Source: Hypsibius dujardini
Taxonomy: Eukaryota > Tardigrada > Eutardigrada > Parachela > Hypsibiidae
Direction: 5' to 3'
DNA: 27,929 nt
Assembly (NCBI GenBank): GCA_001579985.1
Contig: LRSR01003410.1
Span: 1 to 27,929 of the forward strand
Every line of letters begins with the position of its first letter. Within the stretch, counting starts at the first letter, position 1. The translations under genes were made by a program, and so were the position numbers. This document shows positions 9,531 to 18,646 of the stretch, piece after piece. The notes under the pieces are model-generated. The model did not search any database, had not been told where the DNA came from, and saw nothing but the letters and a program-made list of their open reading frames with translations.

Positions 9531-12500
9531 ATGAAAGAATTCATCTCGATGGATCCACCGAAATTGTTCGATCTTGGCGTGCGGAGCTTTTTCGCCGGAT
9601 TCAAGCAGGATCCTGGACACTTTTATCATGACGATCAATGCTCGCGTTCCGGACCGTCTTGGGCTGCATCCGTGAGCACCTTAATGTCGCACACCCTCAA
9701 CGTCAATCACGGCTTTGAAAGTGATTTCTATTCTAGCAAATCATGGGAACGTTCAGGAGGATCGTTTCCATACGCCAGGAGAATTTGTGCGCCTATGTGG
9801 ATGTTATTCGCGGAAAACATGGTAGAAAACTATTTTTTGCTCCGATAATTATAGATGTTTCTTTAATCCTTTTTTGGCCCTTGCAGATCGACTCATGATT
9901 GTGGCGGAATTTCATTCCAAAAATTTGACGGATATTTCGCTCAGGAGTCGCTTGAGCAGGTCAGTATTTCAGCTTTTTGTAATCCGTCAATCAACTCCAA
10001 TGAGACAATCAATCGAAGGCTTTGCCATATCTGGTGAAGTCATGTTAATCGATCAATCAATCGAAGGCTTTGCCATGCCTGGTGAAGTCATGATAATCGA
10101 TCAATCAATCGAAGGCTTTGCCATGCCTGGTGAAGTCATGATAATCGATCAATCAATCGAAGGCTTTGTCATGCCTGTTGAAGTCAGAATAATCGATCAA
10201 TCAATCCATATCACCAGGCAGTCACTCAAATTTATTGATCAAATTTTAGTTTGCTTAGAGTATTTTGGGCCTACTGTCTACCGGTATAGTGGTTTGCTGC
10301 TTCTTCGGTGAGATCGATTTTTTGTGTTAATTTCAGTGACCAGCTGGCACTGTTTTCCTTGAGCACGGACATCATACGAGGCCTTGCGTTCCTTAACCGT
10401 CATGATCTGTTGCCTCTGTCCCTTACCCCGGAAATGATCACATACGATGAGCGGAACAACATCTTCAAGATTGCCGACTTTGCTTCCTCGAACCTAACCG
10501 GATTCGGGAGCTTCGCGCCCTTGCGGCCTGGGTATGCCGCATAGCCCGGCTCTCCTTCAGACAGGACAAAGGCATCTCTTGACATGGTTTTCTGTAGGGA
10601 TGCGCGGTATTTGGCACCCGAGCTGCTGCTGCTTGGACCGACGGCGCACGGTGCGGCACTGCAGGCTGCTGTCGTTCCTTCATCGGCGGTTTGGTCGTTG
10701 GGAGTCATTCTCTGCGAAATCCTTCAGGTCGCGTGTTTGTCTGCCTAAATTTTTTTAGCCATGTCCGTGTTTTACCGCACCCGGCTGATTTGTAACTTTG
10801 ATTTGTAATTCGAGGATGCCTTTTCAGATTGCGGATTTCTCAAGTCTTTCGGTCGCCCAATGGGTGAGCCTGATTCTTGGTGACGCACTGAAAAAGAAGC
10901 ATCCCTCCTTTTACGAATCGACCAGAGATCCTCAAGCGACAGGAGAAAAGTCGACTCAAACATCTGTGCGTCCCTTTGAGTAGAATTTCCCTCCTCACTT
11001 CGACCCACCGAACCGCTTTGACTCCCGCCTGTACAGGTCATCGCCAGCCTTGATGAGGTACTGCGTGACTGCACCACGTACTTCCCCTCCCTCCGTCCAG
11101 GTCCTGTGACCGTTCTCACCAAATTCCACGAAACAGTCACCTTTTCCGATTCACCGGTACGTTTCCACATGGCAGTTGGGTGTACCACGTTACATCAAGT
11201 GCAATGTATGAGGCTTGCTCTTGTTGCGCCTGCGCGGCGTAATTGCGGCTGTATGTGTAGTGGTTGATGGAATAGCACTCATCGGACGCGGCCAGGGACT
11301 TGCCTATGTATTACAAACAACTAACCGTCATCATTGAAGGATGAACGGGACTAACCAAATCACAGTTCAGACAGGAGAAGACTCTAGGGGAAGATGGGAA
11401 AGCAAAAGAACTTACAAACTGATACGAACCACAGTTCAGACAGGAGATAACTCCAGGAACAGATTGGAAATAAAGAACTTGCAAACTGATACGAACCATC
11501 ACTATTACTAATTTTACTGTTATTAGGACTGTTATCTGAAACTTAGCAGCAGCGACTTTATATAGTCGTACAACACGAGAAATCAAAGCATATATGCAGT
11601 ACGTGCAAATAGGAAGGGAACCAGACTGACCAGTGGCGGTTCAGGCACGAAGAACCAAAAGGAACAAGAGAACATCCACACATATGAGTACAAATTAGTT
11701 AACTAGACGGAAATAGGGCGCATCTTGACCATAGGAATCGTACTGTGGACGATACTGCGCCAGTTGCGCTGAAGAGTAGCTCCACTTTCGGTGGTCAGTG
11801 CGGGCTATTTAGGGCAACGATGCCTGAGTGGAGGCAGATGTGTGTCTGTGTACGGTGCCCGTGACACTCTTGTATTGTATTCATAGGTTCGCTCACGCTT
11901 GTATGATCCTCTTTGGGACGTCTTCCCGCCGGTCACTCTTCGTTGCCGATCAGAGGTCGTGAAAACTCCAGGTAGGACACGGCTCTCATCGAAGTGCTGA
12001 TTTTTCTGGGGCACTTATCGAACAAACGAGTGTCTTATTTTTGTAGAGGTCTTGAAGGTGCCCCTGGCAAGCCGCGGCATTGATGAGCTGTACCGACTGT
12101 GGACCTTGGCAGGCGGAGACGTGTTGGGCGAGTTGCGGGCGCAGGGTTTTGCTGCGGAAGAACCCGCCATACTCTCCTTGCCTCAGTGAGTTCTGGCCAT
12201 TTTAATTCGTTGTCGCGTGGTTTGAATTGCTGCTCTTCTTATTTCATAGGCTGTCGACAGGAGAGCAAACCACTTTCGCAAAAGGTCACCGCACGTCGGC
12301 GGACCCATCAGGCACACTCGTGGTGCTAAACATGAAGCCGCTGCTTGAGGTGCGAGTGAGCCGCTGGGTGCGCCGCCTGGGTGCGCTGCCTGGGTGCGCT
12401 GCCTGGGTGCGTCGTCTGGGTGCGCCATCTGAGTGCGCCGCCTGGGTGTGTCGCCTGGGTGCGCCGCCTGGGTACGCCGCCTGGGTGCGCCGCCTGGGTG

Positions 12501-13325
12501 CGCCGCCTGGGTGCGTCGCCTTGGTGCGTCGCCTTGGTGCGTCGCCTTGGTGCGCCACCTGGGTGCGTCGCCTGGGTGCGTCGCCTGGGTGCGCCGTCTG
12601 GGTACGCCGCCTGGGTGCGGTGCCTGGGTGCGCCGCCTGGGTGCGCCCAAGGAGTTTTGCATTGTGCGTCTGAAACTTTCTGCTTGGTTTGTAGAGACTC
12701 GATGATGTGGCCAAAGAAGTTTACTTTCCGCTGCTTTTGCGAAGGTAAGTTAATAGGTTTCCGTTCCGCGTGTTTGTCTGCCTGTCTCGTCGACGTGTGT
12801 GCACCGTAGTGAGACAGACTTGATGTGCGCCATCCACAACTTCCCGCTCTCCGTAGTGATGACGCAATACGTTACCTCACGGATTATGATGAGATGAGAG
12901 ATCTGCCTCTGGTTATTCGAGAAAACAATTTGAAGTATCAGGTGAGAGAAACCAGAAGGAGCCATCCGCATTTGGGGCGTCGTTATTACTACAGTAATTT
13001 GGTGTGTGGTGATTGCTTGTGTTCTTTCAGTTGCATCGTCAAATTCTATTCCACCGGCTCTTCTGCGGCTACCCTTTTACTCAGGCGATGATAAAAAAGG
13101 AGGCTGCCATGGATGTTCCGCCGCTTTACAGAGCTCGAACTTGGGCAGCCTTACTGGGCATCAAGGTACGTACGCTGATACACTGAAGGTTAAAAATACA
13201 GTCACAGGTTGACAGACAGACAGACAGACAGCAGTCAGGCAGGCAGGGAGACAGACAGACCGATACAGACAGACAGACAGCAGGCAGGCAGTCAGTCAGG
13301 CAGGCAGGCAGGCAGGCAGGCAGGG

Positions 13326-13369
<44 letters not shown>

Positions 13370-14861
13370 CGGCCTTCGTCTTCATTTCGGTACGCCGTTT
13401 TATTGGGTTATTTAACAGGGTGATATTGTGAATGATTATGAGTCCATCGACAAAGATTCCCCTTGCAGTTCTGATCGACAGGTATGTCCTCATAACATTA
13501 CTTACTTGGATCAAACGTAAATGTAGCGTTTTTATGTTGCCCGCAGATTGAAGTGGATATTCCGAGGTGCCATCAGTATAATTCTCTGATGAGCTCCATG
13601 GAGGCGCACGTGAAACTGAAGAGGATATTAAAGGCCTGGATAGCCGATCACCCTCAATTTGTTTACTGGCAGGGACTGGACTCGTTGTCTGCACCTTTTG
13701 TGTACCTGAACTTTAGCGATGAACGTAAGCTTGAAAGAAGCTTGCCCGTTTACATGTCTGTCTGACCTTTTTTCCCTGTCCTCCATGTCTGTCTGGCCTT
13801 TTTCTCTTGTCTTCCATGTCTGTCTGACCTTTTTTCCCTGTCTTCCATACTTATACGTCAATTATTAACTGATTTCCTTAATGGCTGCCCGTTTACGGCT
13901 GTTTTTGTTGTGGGGTCTCAAACTTCTCGGATTCTTTCTCTTCAGCATTGGCTTACGCTTGCCTTTCGGCATTTGTCACAAAATATGTCCACAGTTTTTT
14001 CCTCAAAGACAACACTCCGGTCATCCAAGGTAAGTCTTCCACGCCCTGCTCTTTCTTTCATGATCAGCGATCGCTGGTCGCCGCCATGAAGAAGAGTACG
14101 AGGTAAAACTAAGTTGACACAGTGAGGGAAGCAGGGGGCGCCACTTTCACGTACGAACAAAAAACATGATGCGATGTGTGTGCAGACGAGCAAGTGGCGC
14201 CCCCTACGTTTTCAAAATTTGAAATGTCAACTCTATTGGCCAATGGTGAAACAAGAGGGAAAATAAAAAGTGCGTCAACTTAAAAGTTTTACCTCGTACT
14301 GAATTATTCGCGAATTTTTAGAGTACTTGGCGGTCTTCTCTCACCTTTTGGCATTCCACGATCCGATATTGGCGACTCATTTGAGCGGTATCGGATTCCT
14401 CCCTGAAGTAAGCAGCACAGAGCGTCATTAGTCGCGAAATTACTGTTACGGAAAATTCTCTTTTCTGTTTTGGCTCCAGCTTTATTCCATTCCATGGTTT
14501 CTCACAATGTTCACTCGTAAGCTCACAACAAACACCCACGTGAAGTTCTGTTGATTCGTTCATCAACTGTTTTATCTTATTGCCAGACGTTTTCCCTCTG
14601 CACAAGATATTCCACCTCTGGGATCAACTTCTTCTGGGCGACGAATCGTTTCCCTTGTTCATTGGCCTCTCCTTGCTCACGCAGTTGAGATCGCAGCTTT
14701 TGAGCTGTGGTTTCAATGAATGCATCTTGCTATTTTCCGACTTTCCCGGTATGCCATCGTGATTCGAAATGTGTTCTAACCCGGAAGACAGGCTGACAGA
14801 CAGACAGACAGACAGACAGACATCCAGACATCCAGACATCCAGACAGACATCCAGACAGAC

Positions 14862-14898
<37 letters not shown>

Positions 14899-15764
14899 CA
14901 GATAGACAGACAGACAGACAGGCAGGCAGGCAGGCAGACAGACAGGCACACTCCGTGTTCTGACAGATATCTCATCTCACAGATTTGGATATTCAACAGT
15001 GCCTAAATCGAGCCAAAGACATGTTTAATGTCACTCCAAAGTGTGCAACTTACCGCAACCATGCCAGGAATGTTAGTGTGTCAAAAAAAGATTCCGACTC
15101 AGACGTTTCACCGGATGGTGATACCTCAGCTTCGCCGGAGGGTGCCCATGTACTGGACCTGGAAACGTTGAAAACGGAAACTTGCCCGCGAATTACTTGG
15201 GAAGAGATCCAGTGGCTGAACAACTTTAGCCGCCAAAACGGCTCCAAGAGAAGAAATGGTCGTCCATTGCTCGTGGACGTCCGCACTGCAGACGAGTAAG
15301 TGTCCTAAGCTTCTGGTTTGCTTGCCTTGAAGCAGTCTACTTGCGTGTCTATGCAGTCACTCGGAAGTTGTCTTTTCGTTTGCACTAAACAAGGATTTTT
15401 GTAGATTTCTCCGTGGAACCCTCGCTCACAGTATTAACATTCCTTTCCTGACGGCATTTAACGCTGACGGCGAGCTTTTATCCACGTTCGAAAGCCGAAC
15501 CCTGGAGGAAGGCCGCGGAAAGTTGATCGTCGTATTTGACGGAAAATGCACAATGGCGCCTAAGGCAAGTTCGACAGACAGGCAGACACACACACACACA
15601 CACACACAGACAGACAGACACACAGACACACACACACACAGACAGACACACACACAGACAGACACACAAACAGACAGACACACAGACAGACACACACACA
15701 GACACACACACAGGCAGACAGACAGGCAGACAGACCGGCCGACAGACAGGCAGGCAGACCGGCC

Positions 15765-15808
<44 letters not shown>

Positions 15809-16061
15809 GCCAGACAGACAGACAGGCAGCACTTACAGCACTTACAGCACTTACTTTCGATATATGAAGTAAATGATAATATTTTTTTCCCACGTCTCAT
15901 CGATCATATTAATCCATGAACTACATACCGGCCCTTTTCTCCTTGAATAGTTTGCATCAGAGCTGGTGCGATTGGGCTTCCCGCACGTCACCATTCTACA
16001 TCACGGGATCGACCACCTCAAGACGTCCGGTTTTGTGTCTGTCCCGTCCAGCAGCACATGA
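9531..16061 (+). CDS. TBCK: TBC domain-containing protein kinase-like protein (pseudokinase + RabGAP + rhodanese), complete, 22 exons
   Basis: Exons: 9531-9671, 9737-9821, 9887-9959, 10337-10531, 10598-10727, 10828-10965, 11037-11156, 11887-11971, 12047-12185, 12250-12355, 12695-12744, 12857-12941, 13031-13165, 13419-13481, 13547-13724, 13946-14029, 14322-14407, 14480-14516, 14587-14748, 14983-15295, 15405-15564, 15951-16061. All phases agree and give 891 residues (human TBCK 893). TBCK acts in growth, mTOR signalling and endosomal mRNA transport (FERRY complex). Domains are a pseudokinase at about 1-300 ([18 protein letters not shown]), a linker, a TBC domain at about 465-700, and a C-terminal rhodanese-like domain at about 780-891. 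Both RabGAP fingers are present: IEVDIPR (Arg522) and YWQ (Gln557). [10 protein letters not shown] and [13 protein letters not shown] match closely. The kinase motifs HRD and DFG are lost. Intron 21 is GC-AG. ATG 9531 or the in-frame ATG 9549 could start translation. Confidence 0.96.
9994..10205. repeat. 48-bp minisatellite in TBCK intron 3, about 4 copies
   Basis: Units begin CGATCAATCAATCGAAGGCT and continue TTGCCATGCCTGGTGAAGTC to a period of 48 bp. The first copy is shorter and diverged. A period divisible by three keeps a plus-strand frame open through 9874-10311, but TBCK exons on either side join without it, so it is intronic. Confidence 0.9.
11157..11886 (+). other. TBCK intron 7 (730 bp)
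   Basis: Donor GTACGT after FSDSP, acceptor TTCATAG before SRLYDPLWD. It contains an approximate direct repeat at about 11365-11400 and 11430-11465 (ACAGTTCAGACAGGAG followed by an A-rich stretch) and otherwise unremarkable sequence. No gene or mobile element seen. Confidence 0.7.
12364..12650. repeat. 13-bp GC-rich minisatellite in TBCK intron 10, about 22 copies
   Basis: Unit GGGTGCGCCGCCT with scattered substitutions (tgcgtcgcct, tacgccgcct, tggtgcgtcgcct). It begins within about 10 bp of the intron donor (GTGAGC at 12356-12361) and ends about 45 bp before the next exon. The run is free of stops in several frames on both strands, giving spurious 90-160 codon frames. Strong G/C skew between strands. 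Confidence 0.95.
13208..13371. repeat. CAGA/GGCA microsatellite in TBCK intron 13
   Basis: (CAGA)n interspersed with GGCAGGCA and TCAGGCAG units, ending in a pure (CAGA)n run. Intron 13 lies between the exons for ALLGIK and GDIVNDYES. Confidence 0.95.
14095..14300. mobile_element. Fold-back / MITE-like element in TBCK intron 16
   Basis: The left end AGTACGAGGTAAAACT at 14095-14110 is matched in reverse complement at the right end (AGTTTTACCTCGTACT at 14285-14300). Just inside, AAGTTGAC on the left pairs with GTCAACTT on the right. A further perfect 14-bp inverted pair, AGGGGGCGCCACTT (14133-14146) and its complement (14192-14205), lies closer to the centre. The ~206-bp segment has no coding capacity. 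If the TIR proper starts at CGAGG, both ends are flanked by TA, as for Tc1/mariner elements, but the symmetry also covers AGTA/TACT, so the duplication is uncertain. It nearly fills the intron and stops 21 bp before exon 17. Confidence 0.75.
14795..14950. repeat. CAGA / ATCCAGAC / GGCA microsatellite in TBCK intron 19
   Basis: (CAGA)n with a short CATCCAGA sub-array, GATA units and a GGCA patch, between the exons for LLFSDFP and DLDIQQC. It starts about 46 bp after the GTATGC donor. Confidence 0.95.
15575..15834. repeat. ACACAC / CAGA / GGCCGACA microsatellite in TBCK intron 21
   Basis: Simple repeats begin 11 bp after the GC donor of intron 21: CAGACACACA, then CAGACACAGACA, then GGCAGACCGGCCGACA units, then pure CAGA. 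A short 9-bp repeat, CAGCACTTA, follows at about 15827-15852. Long frames here are repeat artefacts. Confidence 0.95.
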
Positions 16062-16176
16062 TGTAACTGCAACTTCTTTATTCTATTAACTTATTTGTTT
16101 GTATGTTCCCGCTAGTTTTTCGAATGACAGAACAGGAATTCGTCTTGCGATTTGCTGGAGTGTTTTTACTTGCTGA

Positions 16177-17129
16177 TCACAATCTGTTTGCCTTTTTTAT
16201 GCTATGGTAGTGATGTATAACGAATGAAAATTTGGTATCAAAGCCGGAGCTGGAGCTGAAGTCGCACGAACTAGGAAGGGAGCACGAGTACCCGTGTCCG
16301 GAGCCGTTGGGATGTCCGTGGTCGAAACGGTTAGGCGAACGGACTCCGCCGGTTTCGTTTCGTCCGTGACCCTCCGGTCGGCTTCCGTTAAGGTATCCTT
16401 GACCGTGACCGTGCGGGCGGCTTCCGTTGGCACCACCCTGTCCGTGATGCGGACGACCGTTTTCGGTCTCGTTAAGTGCATTTCCGGTTCCCTTCGAACC
16501 GTTTCCGCGACGGACGGACGGACGGACCGCCATCGTGTCCGTGGCAGTGACCGTGAGGACGACCGTTTCCCGTTCCATTATGACCGTCCTTCGAATCGTT
16601 TCCTTCGTGACCGTGATTGGGTCGACCGTTTCCCGTTCCGTTGTGACCGGCGCTGGAACCGTGGCCCTGACCGTGATGATGATGTCCGTCACTCGTGTTC
16701 CCAACAGTCTTCGTGGTCTCTAACGTGACTCTGGAAACGGTGGAGTTCCCTTTCACAGCGGAAGCCTCCGTCAGAGCCTCCGTCAGAGCCTCCGTGGTGG
16801 CATCGGCGGACCCGTTTCCGGCTGACTCCGTGACGGCGATGACCGTCTCCTTTGGGGTATTCTGAGCGAAGCTCGAAGCGATGAGCAGGAGCACCACTCC
16901 TAGCACGAGTGGGAACTTCACGACTGGGAAGGTACTTCAATGGGTGAAAGTTTAGAAGTAGGAACTGAACGAAAAGACAGTGCGGCAATCGCTTCGCGTC
17001 GGCTTCTGTTGTGCTGGTGCCGTGGATAGACTTGAGTGATCAGAACCCGAACCGAATGGTCCGTAATAATTCAAATCAAACAGACATGGACAAACAGACA
17101 TGGACAAACAGACACGCGGTACGAGTCAT
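16177..17129 (-). CDS. Secreted His/Gly/Asn-rich low-complexity protein, reading frame interrupted at a 4-bp repeat
   Basis: Unrecognised family. The main exon starts at 16923 after a CTTCCCAG acceptor and reads V-KFPLVLGVVLLLIASSFAQ, a strong signal peptide. An acidic Thr/Ala region with EALTEALTEA follows, then NG[ST], NST, NTS and NDS N-glycosylation sequons, GHHHHGQGHG and repeated NGTGNGRP-type units. There is no in-frame ATG next to the signal peptide (the codon is GTG). A tiny first exon with ATGACTC at 17129-17123 and a weak GTACCG donor would join in frame, and a TATA box lies about 50 bp upstream. In the GACG repeat at 16509-16527 the composition-preserving frame changes. The first frame stops at 16472, whereas the +1 frame continues with the same NGRPHHGQ-like composition to a stop at 16177, about 250 residues in all. 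Likely extracellular; function unknown. Confidence 0.6.
16509..16527. repeat. GACG/GTCC tetranucleotide repeat inside a coding region
   Basis: About 4.75 units of GACG (plus strand). It sits at the point where the reading frame of the His/Gly-rich secreted protein changes. Gain or loss of a single 4-bp unit shifts the frame by one base. Confidence 0.85.
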
Positions 17130-17176
17130 AAGTAACAACCTCCTCCGCAAGTGGGAAGGGGATGACTGATGAATCG

Positions 17177-17184
17177 TTTTTATA
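17177..17184 (-). promoter_or_regulatory. TATA box (TATAAAAA) upstream of the secreted-protein gene
   Basis: TATAAAAA on the minus strand, about 50 bp before ATG 17129. A start site 25-30 bp downstream would leave a 5' UTR of roughly 20-25 nt before the proposed mini first exon. It is the only good TATA match near this gene. Confidence 0.5.
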
Positions 17185-17765
17185 CACCTGTACCTTTCCT
17201 CAGACCGCGACAAGCTATAGCAGCGATAATTCATCCCCATTCTTCCTCGCCGAGTTCACCCTTATTCAAATGGACATTTCATCTAAGGGACATTTAAAAC
17301 AAAGCGACAACCTGTCGCATTTTGAACTTGGTTTATTGATCACTCTGATGGGTTGTCCAGCGTACTTGATCGGTGATGCGCTTTTGGATTACCGTATATC
17401 AACGAGCGAAATGAGCTGCCGTGGCTGTAATGGGTTTAGCATATTTTGGGGTTTCGATAAGATGAAAAGTCGCCCAGCAGAAATGTGGCGGGACGATTTG
17501 TCGTAGTGGTAATATACAAATTTAACGGTGCAAACGGTCCGGAGTATGATTTGTGATGAAAAGTCGCCCAGCAGAAATGTCGTGGGACGATTTGTCATAG
17601 TGGTAGGGGACGATTTGTCGCAGTGGTAGGGGACGATTTGTCGCAGTGGTAAGGTGCGATTTGTCTGAGTGCACTTGGTCCGCGCACATATCAGAGGATG
17701 AGCTAAGGTGCCATGAGCTGTCCCCGGGATGAGATGTCGCCGTGCCCGTTGCATTCCTTCGTTAT
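17185..17765. other. Intergenic between SMYD 3' end and secreted-protein promoter, with short direct repeats
   Basis: A ~50-bp block beginning GATGAAAAGTCGCCCAGCAG and ending GGGACGATTTGTC occurs at 17460-17503 and again at 17554-17600. It is followed by three tandem copies of ~22 bp (GGACGATTTGTCGCAGTGGTA) up to about 17665. A plus-strand frame at 17162-17506 has no recognisable motif and I do not call it a gene. Confidence 0.55.
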
Positions 17766-18595
17766 TCATAAATTTGACAAATGCGAGCACCACGCCTTGT
17801 AGAAAACGGAAGTTTCCCCCGCAACCGTTTTAAAAAACTCCGCCACTTGGCTGACCAATGCCATCGCCTCTCGATCGCGATCCTTGTCCACCAGCCATTT
17901 GACTACCAAAAAGCACGGCTGGTAGGAGTAATCCCCGATGTGCTGCCTGAAACGTGAACATGTTTTTTTCTTGCTCTAGAGCAGACTTTTGCGTTCGCTA
18001 CCGTACGTTCAGTTTTCAAACCTGGTAGCGAACCTTCCCAAACCAACCGGTACGTACCTTCTCGACACGATCGTTTTCAGGAGACTTTCCATGCTGGCAT
18101 CCAGACCGTTTTCTGTGGTACTCGCACCCAGCATAGCCACGGCCTCCTTGTGAGCAAGGGCCAGGGTGAAATTGGTCGGATATAGAAGGGTCGTCCCTTG
18201 GTCTATAGCAGTGGTCAATTCTATGTATTGTTTCGGATCCTTCGGCTGTCGACCTGCTGTTGTTTGCTGAATTTGCAAAATGATTGCAAGCAGTCGGTCC
18301 AAGGCCGCGTTCGCAGCAAGAGCCTGGGACGCATTTTCGCTGCCGCACTTTCGACAGGATTCCCCCGCTTTATCGTCAAGTGGGATCGGAAAGTGGCAGT
18401 CCTTATTTGAGCAAAGCATGGCATTTCGCTCTGCTTGCTGAAAAAAATGATGTTGTTTAAGAACCTCAGGCAGACGGTCAGGTAGAGACAGAAAATAACC
18501 TATTGGCTGGCAGAGAGACAAATAGACAGACAGACAAACAGACAAACAGACACACAGACAGACAGACAGACAGACAGACAACAGACAACAGACAC

Positions 18596-18646
<51 letters not shown>

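Noticed and set aside
9874-10311. 145-codon plus-strand frame with repeated [10 protein letters not shown]
   Set aside because: Spans TBCK exon 3 in the wrong frame and the 48-bp intronic minisatellite.
12183-12809. Overlapping Arg/Pro/Gly/Trp-rich frames of 90-160 codons
   Set aside because: Generated by the 13-bp GC-rich minisatellite of TBCK intron 10; TBCK exons on either side splice without it.
17162-17506. 114-codon plus-strand frame starting ATG
   Set aside because: No motif, overlaps the TATA box and upstream region of the minus-strand gene, and shows no signal of coding beyond being open.
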